Source: BRHc4a sp049323755 (GTDB lineage: Bacteria > Bacillota > Desulfotomaculia > Desulfotomaculales > Desulfocucumaceae). Taken from it: a DNA stretch of 64,000 nt. The stretch spans positions 13,606 to 77,605 of the forward strand of contig JBMOPE010000015.1 of the NCBI GenBank assembly GCA_049323755.1. The letters run 5' to 3'. Positions 25,884 to 34,179 of this stretch are shown here, piece after piece. The number at the start of each line of letters is the position of its first letter. The first letter of the stretch is position 1. The translations under genes were made by a program, and so were the position numbers. The notes under the pieces were generated by a model that saw only the letters and a program-made list of their open reading frames with translations, did no database searches and was not told the origin of the DNA.

Positions 25884-27437
25884 TTACTGCTGGCTTTTTT
25901 TAATTGAATAGAGGTCTATTAAACCGAATCCGGACGAGTAAATACCCTGAACTTCCGGTAGCGCAGCGATCCGTATAATACTGTGGCTTAAGGGGACAAC
26001 CGGCATTTGACTCATTATGATGCTTTCAGCTTCTTTATACAGCAGCTGCCTGGCTTTGGGGTCAGTTACCCTTCTGGCGGTAACAAGGTATACATCAAGT
26101 TTTGGGTCTTTGAAGCGGGAAGTATTTAGGCCCTGATTCACCTGCGTTGAAGAAAAAAGGGTATACATAAAATTGTCCGGGTCGCTATTGTCACCTGTCC
26201 ACCCGAAAAGAAACAGGTCGCCTTCCCTGTTTTGTATAGCTGACTTGTGTTCATCCCAGGACTTTTCAATAATTTTTATCCTTATTCCGGCTGGTTCCAA
26301 TTGTTTTTTTATTTCCTCAGCCAATACTTTTCCCCCTGTGATTGAATATCTCCTTGAATCTTTGTAGGTTATCAGGGTTATATCAATTCCACCGGGGTAA
26401 CCCAGACGATTTAAAGTGTTCCGGACATGGTCAGGGGTATACCTTGTAAGATTACTTTTATGGGTGGAAAGCGCAGGTGGTAAAATGCTGAGAGCCGGTA
26501 TTGCTTCACCCTCCAGCACTTCAGACACTATTTTTTCCCTGTCCAGGACACCCGCCACAGCGCTTCTAAGCAGTCTGTTGTTAAAAGGGGGCTTGTCGGT
26601 GTAGAAGCCAAGATAGCTGATGTCCAGGCCGGGTACCGATACTATCTTCATACCATCCATTCTGAGCTTTTCTACATTTTTACCCCCGGGGTAAAATATT
26701 ATATCACCTTTTTTGCTTAACAGTTTTTTTGTTCTTTCGAGGGGATCTTTCTCCTCAATGAAAAGTATCTTTTTTAACGGGGCTGGTTCTCCCCTGAAAT
26801 ATGGATTGGCTTGCAATACTATTTTATTCTTTTTATACTGACTGACCATATATGGGCCAGTGCCCGAAGGATGCTCCCAAAAGTCCTCCCCATACTTTCC
26901 AAAGGCTGTTGGACTCACCAACGGGGCAGCAAAGGGAAGGGCAAGGTTCTTTAGAAAGGGTGCAAAAGGATATTTTAGATTAAAAGTAATGGTGTTATTT
27001 CCCTCTGTTTCTATCGACTCAACAGGAGAGAATACAAAAGAGGCGTAGGGTTCTTCATCTTTTAAAGCCATCGACCTTATCATGCTGGCTTTTACCGCAT
27101 TAGCGTTACATTCCGTTCCGTCTCCAAACCTTATTCCCGGCTTAAGGTAAAATGTCAGGCGCTTTCCTTCTCCAGACACTTTCCAGCTCTCTGCCAGACA
27201 TGGCTCAGGCGATAATGTTTCGGGATTTAGCTTAACCAGTCCCTCGTATATCCCTGTAAGGGGAAGGACATTTTCGTACGACGAGCTTCTGACCGGATCA
27301 AGATGCGGCGGAAGGTTTTCCTGGATTATTACCAATTGGTCACTGTCTGTAAGGCCTATTCCCCGGTTACTTATGCAGCCCTTTACCAGAATAAGAAGAA
27401 TAATAAGGGAAACAGCGGTGTAGAGTTTAACTTTCAA
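25884..27437 (-). CDS. ABC transporter substrate-binding lipoprotein, family 5 (peptide/nickel type)
   Basis: An extracellular solute-binding protein of 517 residues. The signal peptide ends in a lipobox VKGC with Cys21 as the lipidation site. The core matches the dipeptide/oligopeptide/nickel family (PF00496): YEGLVKLNPETLSPEPCLAE, then FYLKPGIRFGDGTE and GTGPYMVSQYKKNKIVLQAN. No permease or ATPase gene lies next to it, so it is an orphan binding protein. It begins with ATG behind GGAGGTCATAATTTG. Substrate unknown. Confidence 0.9.
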   Translation of the reverse strand: MKVKLYTAVSLIILLILVKGCISNRGIGLTDSDQLVIIQENLPPHLDPVRSSSYENVLPLTGIYEGLVKLNPETLSPEPCLAESWKVSGEGKRLTFYLKPGIRFGDGTECNANAVKASMIRSMALKDEEPYASFVFSPVESIETEGNNTITFNLKYPFAPFLKNLALPFAAPLVSPTAFGKYGEDFWEHPSGTGPYMVSQYKKNKIVLQANPYFRGEPAPLKKILFIEEKDPLERTKKLLSKKGDIIFYPGGKNVEKLRMDGMKIVSVPGLDISYLGFYTDKPPFNNRLLRSAVAGVLDREKIVSEVLEGEAIPALSILPPALSTHKSNLTRYTPDHVRNTLNRLGYPGGIDITLITYKDSRRYSITGGKVLAEEIKKQLEPAGIRIKIIEKSWDEHKSAIQNREGDLFLFGWTGDNSDPDNFMYTLFSSTQVNQGLNTSRFKDPKLDVYLVTARRVTDPKARQLLYKEAESIIMSQMPVVPLSHSIIRIAALPEVQGIYSSGFGLIDLYSIKKSQQ

Positions 27438-27615
27438 ATTATGACCTCCTTATTTTAGCCTAAATAATGTAATTAAGGCAAAAAAAGGTAATTCCTTCCT
27501 GTACAAAAAAATATATTTGTTATTTACAACAAATATGAGGGGGATTAATATGTAACAGCACGTAAATTATTAATAATTTGGACAAATTCTAACGCAACCG
27601 AAAGGGGCCACAGCA

Positions 27616-28479
27616 TTGAATAAAAGGTTTGGACCTGCGGGAAACCCCAATTCCTTTTACGGGGGAGGCTATAAGAGCTCTTTGGACATGCCTGGATGGC
27701 TTAGGGAAAAGGGGCTCACGGCATATGAGTACCAGTGTAGCCGGGGAGTAAATATTGGGGAGGAAATGGCCAGGGAATTGGGGCGGAGGGCTTCTCAAAA
27801 TGGTATTTTACTAAGTATACACGCTCCGTATTATATCAACCTGGCTGCCTCGGACCCTGAGGCTAAGGAAAAAACAAAAAAACATCTGATGAAATCACTT
27901 CTGGCCGCCAGGTGGATGGGGGCGCGGGTAGTGGTGTTTCACCCGGGGTCCGGAAAGGATGACAGGCCGGCAGCTATGAAAAGGGCTCAAAATATACTCG
28001 GTCAAATAGTGTCAGCTGCAAGGGATGAAGGGCTGGGAGATATATTGCTGGCTCCGGAAACCATGGGCAAGAAAAGCCTTCTTGGGAGTCTGGATGAGAT
28101 TCTTGAGCTGTGCAGCCTCGGGCCCAATATAATCCCGGCCATTGATTTCGGCCACCTGCACGCAGTCAGCCTCGGAGGATTAGATGTGGAAGAAGCCTTT
28201 GCAGTAGTTTTTGAAAAGGTTGAGTCTGCCCTGGGAAGAGAAGCGTTTAAAAGGATGCACATCCATTTCAGCCCGGTGGAGTATACCAGTGCCGGGGAAA
28301 AAAGGCACATGACCACAAGAGATGAAGGATTCGGACCTGATTTTCTTTTTCTTGCAAAACTTCTTGTCAAATACTCGGCTGATTTTACAGTAATATGCGA
28401 GTCTGACGGGCTACAGGCTGAAGATGCCCTGGTTTTCAAGGCAATATATGATGAGGTTCTTAACAAAAGGAGACAGTAG
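27616..28479 (+). CDS. nfo: Endonuclease IV-type AP endonuclease
   Basis: A TIM-barrel protein of the xylose isomerase-like/endonuclease IV family, 287 residues, acting on abasic sites in DNA repair. Metal-site residues are visible in LSIHAPYYINLA, VVFHPGS, LLAPETMG, AIDFGHLHAV and MHIHFSPVEYT. The start is TTG at 27616 behind AAAGGGGCC. The last four codons and the stop (AGG AGA CAG TAG) lie inside a GGAGACA repeat, so the natural C-terminus has been replaced by repeat sequence. Function is inferred from family. Confidence 0.88.
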   Translation: MNKRFGPAGNPNSFYGGGYKSSLDMPGWLREKGLTAYEYQCSRGVNIGEEMARELGRRASQNGILLSIHAPYYINLAASDPEAKEKTKKHLMKSLLAARWMGARVVVFHPGSGKDDRPAAMKRAQNILGQIVSAARDEGLGDILLAPETMGKKSLLGSLDEILELCSLGPNIIPAIDFGHLHAVSLGGLDVEEAFAVVFEKVESALGREAFKRMHIHFSPVEYTSAGEKRHMTTRDEGFGPDFLFLAKLLVKYSADFTVICESDGLQAEDALVFKAIYDEVLNKRRQ

Positions 28480-28655
28480 ACAGTAGACAGGAGACAGGAG
28501 GACCGGGCATTCCTGATGTGTGGATTAATGATTTTAACTCCAGGTATTGCTTAGAAAACTCCTGTCTTCTGTCTCCGGACCCAAGGTATTACTTCTGGGC
28601 AGTCTCCTGTCTCCCGCCGCCGGAACAGCGGCAACGCCCGCAGGGCGTTTATTTA
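28468..28655 (+). repeat. Interspersed composite repeat with GGAGACA-type arms
   Basis: The left arm (28468-28501) consists of GAGACAG/TAGACAG heptamers. Right-arm blocks (28558-28582 and 28601-28613) are the inverse, CTGTCTT/CTGTCTC; the first is followed by CCGGACCC. The tail is GCCGC-CGGAACA-GCGGC then AACGCCC-GCA-GGGCGTT and TATTTA. The tail matches the AATT-type elements, while the arms are entirely different in sequence. It fills the space between nfo and the convergent gene and supplies both stop codons. Confidence 0.85.
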
Positions 28656-29138
28656 GTGTATTTCCACATTTTCCCCGCCGTACTGTCTTAACATCCCGGA
28701 AGCTTCCTCAGCCCTTTTGTCGTCACAGCGGACAGTAACAATCACATTTCCCTGCTTTACCTTTTCTTCAAAGAATTTACCTCTTTCTGCGGGAACTCCA
28801 TAATCAGCCAGGCCGCCGGCAATGCCCCCGGTAGCTGCTCCTGACAGGAGCCCTGCTATTGGGCCGGCTGCCACAAGGGGGCCTATTCCCGGAATTGCAA
28901 GGGCGCCGGCTCCTGCCGCCAGACCGGCAAGACCTCCGATAACTCCTCCTGTACTAACTCCGTTAGTTACGGGATCTCCACCTGTGAAATTTGTGTTGGT
29001 TCTGCCGGTATCCTGCTGTCCCTTGTCATCCTTAACAACGAGGGAAATATCCTTTTCAAAACCCTTACCTCTTAGGTCATTAATAGCCTTTTCCGCGCTT
29101 TCCCGGTTGTTAAAAGCACCTATTACTGTTTTGGACAC
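28653..29138 (-). CDS. YflT-type general stress protein with glycine zipper
   Basis: A 161-residue protein. The N-terminal half is the YflT/heat-induced stress domain (TVIGAFNNRESAEKAINDLR, GFEKDISLVVKDD). The middle is a hydrophobic Gly/Ala-rich stretch (about 65-115, glycine-zipper like) and the C-terminal part (ERGKFFEEKVKQGNVIVTV) resembles the ligand-free ferredoxin-like fold seen in such proteins. The ATG follows AAAGGAGGATTACC. The stop codon lies in the TTTATTTA end of the adjacent repeat. Role unknown beyond a stress association of the family. Confidence 0.75.
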   Translation of the reverse strand: MSKTVIGAFNNRESAEKAINDLRGKGFEKDISLVVKDDKGQQDTGRTNTNFTGGDPVTNGVSTGGVIGGLAGLAAGAGALAIPGIGPLVAAGPIAGLLSGAATGGIAGGLADYGVPAERGKFFEEKVKQGNVIVTVRCDDKRAEEASGMLRQYGGENVEIH

Positions 29139-29245
29139 GGTAATCCTCCTTTATGTAAAAATACACTAATAGATTGCCTCTCTGTGGGTGAAACTATTCA
29201 GGCAGGAAGCCACCCTTTTTAAGAAAAAATATACTAAAAAACATG

Positions 29246-29273
29246 TTGTCTTTCCTGTTATTCTGTATATAAT
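29246..29273 (+). promoter_or_regulatory. Promoter for pdaD-speE
   Basis: TTGTCT (29246-29251), 16 bp, TATAAT (29268-29273), 39 bp before the pdaD start codon. Confidence 0.65.
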
Positions 29274-29311
29274 AAAAGCTGTATGTTTTTTAATAAACGG
29301 GAGGAATGGAA

Positions 29312-29770
29312 ATGCTACCCACACCCAAAAAATTTTTTCTGACCGCAGCCAGCGCCGAAGGCCACAATGATTTAACCGCCTTTGACAATGCATTACTTTC
29401 GGGCCGGATAGGTAATATAAATTTACTCCGCGTCAGCAGTATTCTGCCTCCCGGAGCCGAGATGGACAATGACCTGGTTTTACCGCCCGGTTCTCTTGTT
29501 CCAACTGCGTATGGGTACATAATTAGCCGGGAGCCTGGTCAGCTTATTGCAGCCGCCGTTGGTGTCGGTTTCTCAAAGGATACTTTTGGAGTCATCATGG
29601 AGTATTCCTGTGTTGGATCTAAGGAGGAGGCCAGGGATAAAATAGAAAGTATGCTTAGGGAAGCCTTTGCAACCCGTAAAATGGAGCTGGTTGACATGAG
29701 AATTGCCGCAACTGAGCACAGGGTTCAAAAAATAGGATGTTCCCTGGCCGCGGTTCCTATGTGGTATTAG
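29312..29770 (+). CDS. pdaD: Pyruvoyl-dependent arginine decarboxylase
   Basis: Converts arginine to agmatine, the first step of the agmatine route to putrescine and spermidine. The 152-residue proenzyme cleaves itself within NLLRVSSILPPG, between Ser42 and Ser43, producing the pyruvoyl group on the new N-terminus. Other family features are AYGYIISREPGQLIAAAVGV and the C-terminal IGCSLAAVPMWY. I chose the ATG at 29312, 7 bp after GGGAGG; the ATG at 29306 is too close to it. speE follows 82 bp downstream, then an agmatinase remnant. Confidence 0.93.
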   Translation: MLPTPKKFFLTAASAEGHNDLTAFDNALLSGRIGNINLLRVSSILPPGAEMDNDLVLPPGSLVPTAYGYIISREPGQLIAAAVGVGFSKDTFGVIMEYSCVGSKEEARDKIESMLREAFATRKMELVDMRIAATEHRVQKIGCSLAAVPMWY

Positions 29771-29852
29771 ACAGCAAAGGACTATGAGCTCTGGCGACTG
29801 AATTATTATAACTGAATTATTATAGATGATAGATGTTTAGACGGGGGGAATT

Positions 29853-30683
29853 TTGTTGGATTTATGGTTTACCGAATATCAGACCAAAGACCTGACCATA
29901 GGGTGCCGGGTTGTTAAAACACTTTATCGTGAGAAGACGCCCTACCAGGAAATTATGGTTGTAGAAACCCTGCAGTTTGGAAGGATGCTACTGTTGGACG
30001 GAGTTATCCAGACTACGGTGGCAGACGAGTTTGTATATCATGAAATGATAACGCATGTTGGATTAAATACACTGAAAAATCCCCGCCGGGTACTTGTGAT
30101 CGGGGGAGGGGATGGCGGCACCGTAAGGGAAGTGCTTAAGCACAAATCGGTAGAAAAAGTAACCCTGGTTGAGATAGATGGAAAGGTTATTGAGGCCGCC
30201 AAAATGCATTTGCCCGAAATAAGCTGTGGGCTTGACGACCCAAGGGCCGAGGTAATTGTTGACGATGGCATTAAGCATGTCAAGGAAAACAAAAATACTT
30301 ACGACATGATTGTAGTGGATTCAACTGACCCCATAGGACCGGCCGTCGGCCTTTTCGGGGCTGAGTTCTACAGGGATGTCTACAATGCCCTGACAGATAC
30401 CGGACTGTTTGTAGCCCAGACAGAATCACCCTTTTTTAACCGGAGCCTTATACCAAGGATATTTTCTGATATTAAATCCATATACCCTATAGGAAGGCTC
30501 TTTACTGCCAATGTTCCCACCTATCCGGGAGGGCTCTGGACCTTTACCATGGGATCCAAGAAATCGGACCCCCTGGAGGTGGATATAAGCAATATACCTG
30601 TAATGGAAACCAGGTATTACAGCCCTGAAATTCATAAAGCCTGCTTAACACTTCAGCCCTTTGTGAAAGAGTTGGTAAAGTAA
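29853..30683 (+). CDS. speE: Spermidine synthase
   Basis: Transfers an aminopropyl group from decarboxylated S-adenosylmethionine to putrescine. The 276-residue protein has the N-terminal beta-barrel region (WFTEYQTKDLTIGCRVVKTL), the nucleotide motif VLVIGGGDGGTVREVL, the acidic VEIDGKVIEAA and the active-site VDSTDPIGPAVGLF. The start is one of two consecutive TTG codons (29853 or 29856) after GGGGGG. It belongs with pdaD in the polyamine pathway. No S-adenosylmethionine decarboxylase gene is in the window. Confidence 0.95.
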   Translation: MLDLWFTEYQTKDLTIGCRVVKTLYREKTPYQEIMVVETLQFGRMLLLDGVIQTTVADEFVYHEMITHVGLNTLKNPRRVLVIGGGDGGTVREVLKHKSVEKVTLVEIDGKVIEAAKMHLPEISCGLDDPRAEVIVDDGIKHVKENKNTYDMIVVDSTDPIGPAVGLFGAEFYRDVYNALTDTGLFVAQTESPFFNRSLIPRIFSDIKSIYPIGRLFTANVPTYPGGLWTFTMGSKKSDPLEVDISNIPVMETRYYSPEIHKACLTLQPFVKELVK

Positions 30684-30688
30684 AAAAA

Positions 30689-30840
30689 CGGGAATTAGGA
30701 ATTGGGAATTAGGAATTGGGAATTAGGAATTGGGGATAGTACATGTGAAATGCATTAATTGGATTTTATTCCCAATTCCGGACCTGTGATTAATGCTAAA
30801 TAGAGAAAGACGGCAACGCCCGTAGGGCGTTTATTTATTT
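30689..30840 (+). repeat. Interspersed composite repeat between speE and the agmatinase remnant
   Basis: Left arm of six or seven alternating GGAATTA/GGAATTG heptamers (30689-30738). Then GAAATGCATTAATTGGATTT (30747-30766), a short right arm CCCAATTCCGGACC (30770-30784), spacer TGATTAATGCTAAATAG, hairpin AACGCCC-GTA-GGGCGTT and TATTTATTT. The first hairpin of the tail is lost. Confidence 0.85.
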
Positions 30841-30857
30841 TGCCGGGGTGATGAATG

Positions 30858-31356
30858 ATGTATACCGAATCATTAGGTGGATTTATGGGCAGTGGAGATG
30901 ATTATGAAATCTCTGTTATTGTGACGTGTGTGCTGTATTTATTGTGCTCGGTAATGTGGAGGAAAGCCTTGACAGGATTGAAAAATCAGCAGAAAAGGTT
31001 TTAGCGACGGTAAGCTTTTGGTAATGCTGGGAGGAGAACACCTTGTAACACTTCCCGCCGTTAGGGCAGCCGCCGTCCGGTATCCAGGCCTGTCGGTCAT
31101 TCATTTTGATGCTCACGCTGACCTGAGAGAAAAGTATCTTGGCATGAGCCTGTCCCATGCTACAGTGATGAGGCGTGTATTAGAAATAACAGGCCCTGAA
31201 AATCTTTTTCAGTTCGGAATACGATCAGGAACCAGGGAGGAATTTTCTTATGCCCGCTCTGCGGTGAACTTTCACCCCTTTACTGTTAACCTGGAGGATA
31301 TTGTAAAGACGGTGGATATGTTAAAGGGAAAGCCTGTATATATTACGATAGATCAA
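30858..31356 (+). pseudogene. speB: Degraded agmatinase gene
   Basis: The N-terminus MYTESLGGFMGSGDDYEISV is in one frame. NVEESLDRIEKSAEKVLA follows in a second. The metal-site part, MLGGEHLVTLPAVRAAAVRY and IHFDAHADLREKYLGMSLSH, is in a third. About 60 residues expected between the first two blocks are missing. The C-terminal third is also gone: after KPVYITID the frame runs into a terminator and no DVVDPAFAPG metal motif appears. Agmatinase (about 290 residues) would convert agmatine to putrescine between PdaD and SpeE. It lies 170 bp after speE, beyond a repeat element. Confidence 0.85.
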
Positions 31357-31387
31357 AGCCCGTCCCAGACTCGGGGCGGGCTGTTTT
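31357..31387 (+). terminator. Intrinsic terminator after the agmatinase remnant
   Basis: AGCCCGTCCC-AGACTC-GGGGCGGGCT then GTTTT. It directly follows the point where the agmatinase similarity stops. Confidence 0.75.
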
Positions 31388-31416
31388 GCCATAAATATGT
31401 TTAAATTCAACTTATA

Positions 31417-31551
31417 TTAATGATGATGGTCACCCATATCTTCATGTTTGACTGTGGCCAGCGTCATGTCATTTGCGGAGCCGCTTACGATCATTGCAGT
31501 AAACGCTGCAGCCAAGGCGATTCCAAGAACTGTGAGTATTTGTGCGCCCAT
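31417..31551 (-). CDS. Small exported or membrane-anchored protein with His-rich tail (44 residues)
   Basis: ATG at 31551 behind GGGAGGAG with 10-bp spacing. It reads MGAQILTVLGIALAAAFTAM, a single hydrophobic segment, then a polar stretch ending HEDMGDHHH. The terminal histidines could bind metal, but this is speculation. No family was recognised. It is convergent with the polyamine cluster. Confidence 0.55.
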   Translation of the reverse strand: MGAQILTVLGIALAAAFTAMIVSGSANDMTLATVKHEDMGDHHH

Positions 31552-31800
31552 TTTTTTAAAACTCCTCCCTTTTAGTCTGATTTTTTATTCTAAGGATATA
31601 CCATCACTTAAAAAAAGGCAAGACTATAACCGGCTTCCGGTATAGTAATAATCAAGAAGATTATTATTATAACAACATAATTGGACTCCAAATAACACAT
31701 ATTTAGAGATGTCTGATTACAGTTAAAAAAAGACATCCCTGCCTTAATTATCATCCCTAAAAATTCAATAATTCCAGCCGGTCCAAAGCAAAATAACAGT

Positions 31801-32208
31801 ATGAAAATAACCAGATTTCTCATCTATGGATTAATGGGCTGGGGACTTGAAATATTTTGGACCGGACTGGGTTCGGCGATTGCAGGAGATGTCCGGCTGG
31901 CGGGAAGAACCTATCTCTGGATGTTTCCCATATACGGTATGGCGGTTTTACTTGAACCTGTTCACGACAGAATAAGACATTTGCCCTGGCTAATCCGGGG
32001 GGTCTTCTGGGTTATTGTCATATGGTTCCTGGAGTATGCTACCGGAGGTACAATACGGCTTTTAACGGGTGCCAGCCCCTGGGATTATTCCGGCGCCAGG
32101 TGGCAGCTGGACGGCCTGATAAGGTTTGATATGGCACCGCTGTGGTTAATTACCGGGCTTCTTTTTGAACGTTTCCATGACTTCCTTGTAACACGGCTGC
32201 GTTTATAA
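31801..32208 (+). CDS. Putative ABC transporter permease-like membrane protein (PF06541/CmpB family)
   Basis: A 135-residue membrane protein with four hydrophobic segments. FLIYGLMGWGLEIFWTGLG, WDYSGARWQLDGLIRFDMAP and the closing LITGLLFERF match the family annotated as putative ABC-transporter type IV (formerly DUF1113). Despite the name, no ATPase gene is adjacent and a transport role has not been shown. The upstream 250 bp is AT-rich and without recognisable features. No good ribosome-binding site precedes the ATG. Confidence 0.7.
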   Translation: MKITRFLIYGLMGWGLEIFWTGLGSAIAGDVRLAGRTYLWMFPIYGMAVLLEPVHDRIRHLPWLIRGVFWVIVIWFLEYATGGTIRLLTGASPWDYSGARWQLDGLIRFDMAPLWLITGLLFERFHDFLVTRLRL

Positions 32209-32465
32209 TTAAAAATGCAGAAGGAATATATTTCCCGGTATTGAAGTATTAATACCGGTGGTAAATGAGCTTGTGGATAATATGTTGATAATAATCGACA
32301 TAGGACCCTGGACCCACGAAAATATGTGCGGTTTTTTATCAAGAGGGTTGTGGATAATTTCTCAAGCCATTTCAATACCTTGCAAAATCTGGCATTGATT
32401 GCCAATATATCTTACAGTCTCGTTGGTTAGTTATTCTTCAAATAAATGATATGGGGGTTGTGTAT

Positions 32466-33245
32466 ATGGATTTAAAAACACTTATTTATGAAAAGGAAGG
32501 CTATGTGGCCGTTGTTACCCTTAACAGACCTCAGGCTTTCAATTGCCTGAACGAAGAAATGTGGTCGGAAATGTCTCTTGTACAGGATGAGATTGAAAAT
32601 GATGATGATGTCAGGGCAGTGGTTATAAAGGCTGCCGGAGACAAGTTCAGTGCAGGTATAGACATATCTCTCCTGGGAAAAATAAATTCTCAATTTATAC
32701 TAAAAAATCTTCAAAAAATGCAAAATCTTTATACCCGGTGGGAGACTATGGCTGTTCCCATTATTTGCGCCGTTAACGGGCTGTGCTTCGGTGCAGGGAC
32801 GGAGCTTGCGCTGGCCTGTGACATAAGGGTTGCCTCCAGGGATGCCGTATTTGCCCTGCAGGAAGTTAACCTCGGCCTTTCACCTGATATGGGGGGCAGC
32901 CAGAGACTCACCAGGGTGGTTGGTGCAAGCCAGGCTAAAAGAATAATGCTTGCCTGTATAAAAGTAGATGCTGAAGAGGCACTCCGGATAGGTCTCATTG
33001 ATGTGCTGTATGATAACGGAAAACTTGTTGATGAGGCAATGTCACTGGCCAAAAAGATTTCAGAAAAGCCTCCAATAGCCGTTAAATTTGGAAAGAAAGC
33101 CATTAATGTGGCAATGGAAAGCTCCCTCCATGCCGGATTGCTTTATGAGCAGGCACAGTCGGTATTCTGCTTCCAGACAGAGGATATGAAGGAAGCGATA
33201 TCGGCATTTTTTGAAAAGAGAAAGCCCCAGTTTAAGGGTAAATAA
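32466..33245 (+). CDS. Enoyl-CoA hydratase/isomerase family protein
   Basis: A crotonase-fold enzyme of 259 residues acting on an acyl-CoA. The two oxyanion-hole segments are FSAGIDISLL and NGLCFGAGTELALACDIRVA. ALQEVNLGLSPDMGGSQRL carries an active-site position typical of the delta-isomerase/dienoyl-CoA isomerase side of the family (Asp in SPDMGG) rather than a plain hydratase with two Glu. The ATG at 32466 is preceded by GGGGGTTGTG. It is monocistronic, with a terminator 70 bp downstream and no other beta-oxidation genes nearby. Confidence 0.9.
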   Translation: MDLKTLIYEKEGYVAVVTLNRPQAFNCLNEEMWSEMSLVQDEIENDDDVRAVVIKAAGDKFSAGIDISLLGKINSQFILKNLQKMQNLYTRWETMAVPIICAVNGLCFGAGTELALACDIRVASRDAVFALQEVNLGLSPDMGGSQRLTRVVGASQAKRIMLACIKVDAEEALRIGLIDVLYDNGKLVDEAMSLAKKISEKPPIAVKFGKKAINVAMESSLHAGLLYEQAQSVFCFQTEDMKEAISAFFEKRKPQFKGK

Positions 33246-33312
33246 TTTTGTATGGATTTAATAAAATAAATTGTGTTATTTTTGAAATGTAACTGTTATG
33301 CTTATTGACTGC

Positions 33313-33347
33313 AAAAGAGCCGTGCAGGTAGTTGCACGGCTCTTTTA
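33313..33347 (+). terminator. Intrinsic terminator after the enoyl-CoA hydratase gene
   Basis: AGAGCCGTGCA-GGTAGT-TGCACGGCTCT followed by TTTAATATTT; an 11-bp perfect stem. Confidence 0.9.
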
Positions 33348-33440
33348 ATATTTGTTGGCAGTTTCTACATCTTTTTAGGCAGGAAAAATAGCTTGGTGAG
33401 TCGAAAAGCTACCACAATATGGGCATAAGGGGGAAAATTC

Positions 33441-34004
33441 TTGGAAACCGCCACTTTTTTAGAGATAATGTCTGTCCAGCGGCACGATTTCCTGAATCAT
33501 TTACAAGTGATATCAGGGCTTGTCCAGTTGAATAAGATCGACCGAGTAAGGGAGTATATTAACCAGGTAAGCCTGGAAGTGGAGAGGTTGAGTAAGGTTG
33601 GACATCTTGTAGCACCTGAGGTGGCGGCGGTTTTGCTAGTGGGGCACTTTCTTGCCGGTAAGCACCAGGTGGAAGTATTATATGATATAAATACCGACCT
33701 GAAAGACTGCTCGGTGCCTGGGAACATACTGGGGGAGGTTGTAGAGGCAGTATTTAAACAATCACTGGAATCACTGGTGCCTCCGGGAATCCCTAATCGA
33801 AAGCTCAGAATTTCTCTTAATGAGTCTGAAAAGAAATATCTATTCAGGATTTTTTGTCCCGAGCCCGATAAAGAGGCTGAGTCCGCCCAGGCCAGGCTGT
33901 CCGAAATAGGTAACAGGATGACCCCTTACGGTGGAAAGGTAGGAATAGTAGTTTCTGCCACCGGAGGAGAAATTTTTATAGTTTTTCCCCGTAATAACGC
34001 CTGA
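33441..34004 (+). CDS. Spo0B-like sporulation phosphotransferase domain protein
   Basis: A 187-residue protein whose N-terminal half is the Spo0B helical hairpin with the phospho-acceptor motif QRHDFLNHLQVISGLVQLN. The C-terminal half is a degenerate ATPase-like domain. In Bacillus, Spo0B passes phosphate from Spo0F to Spo0A, and spo0B lies directly upstream of obg, the same order as here. That synteny supports the call. The start is TTG at 33441 after AGGGGGAAAATTC. Clostridial phosphorelays are usually absent, so it may instead act as a simple sensor-kinase relative. Confidence 0.75.
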   Translation: METATFLEIMSVQRHDFLNHLQVISGLVQLNKIDRVREYINQVSLEVERLSKVGHLVAPEVAAVLLVGHFLAGKHQVEVLYDINTDLKDCSVPGNILGEVVEAVFKQSLESLVPPGIPNRKLRISLNESEKKYLFRIFCPEPDKEAESAQARLSEIGNRMTPYGGKVGIVVSATGGEIFIVFPRNNA

Positions 34005-34032
34005 GGTTAATTATTTCGGTACATAATAATAA

Positions 34033-34115
<83 letters not shown>

Positions 34116-34179
34116 TTTTGAGCCGGGTTTAAGAGCCTTGTATTTTTAATTTTGTTAAGATGGTTTAAGGAGCATACCT

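Noticed and set aside
32290..32335. GGACCCACGAAAATATG as another tail of the interspersed repeat
   Set aside because: It resembles the 54.9-kb spacer for only about 14 bases, with no arm or hairpins; too short to call.
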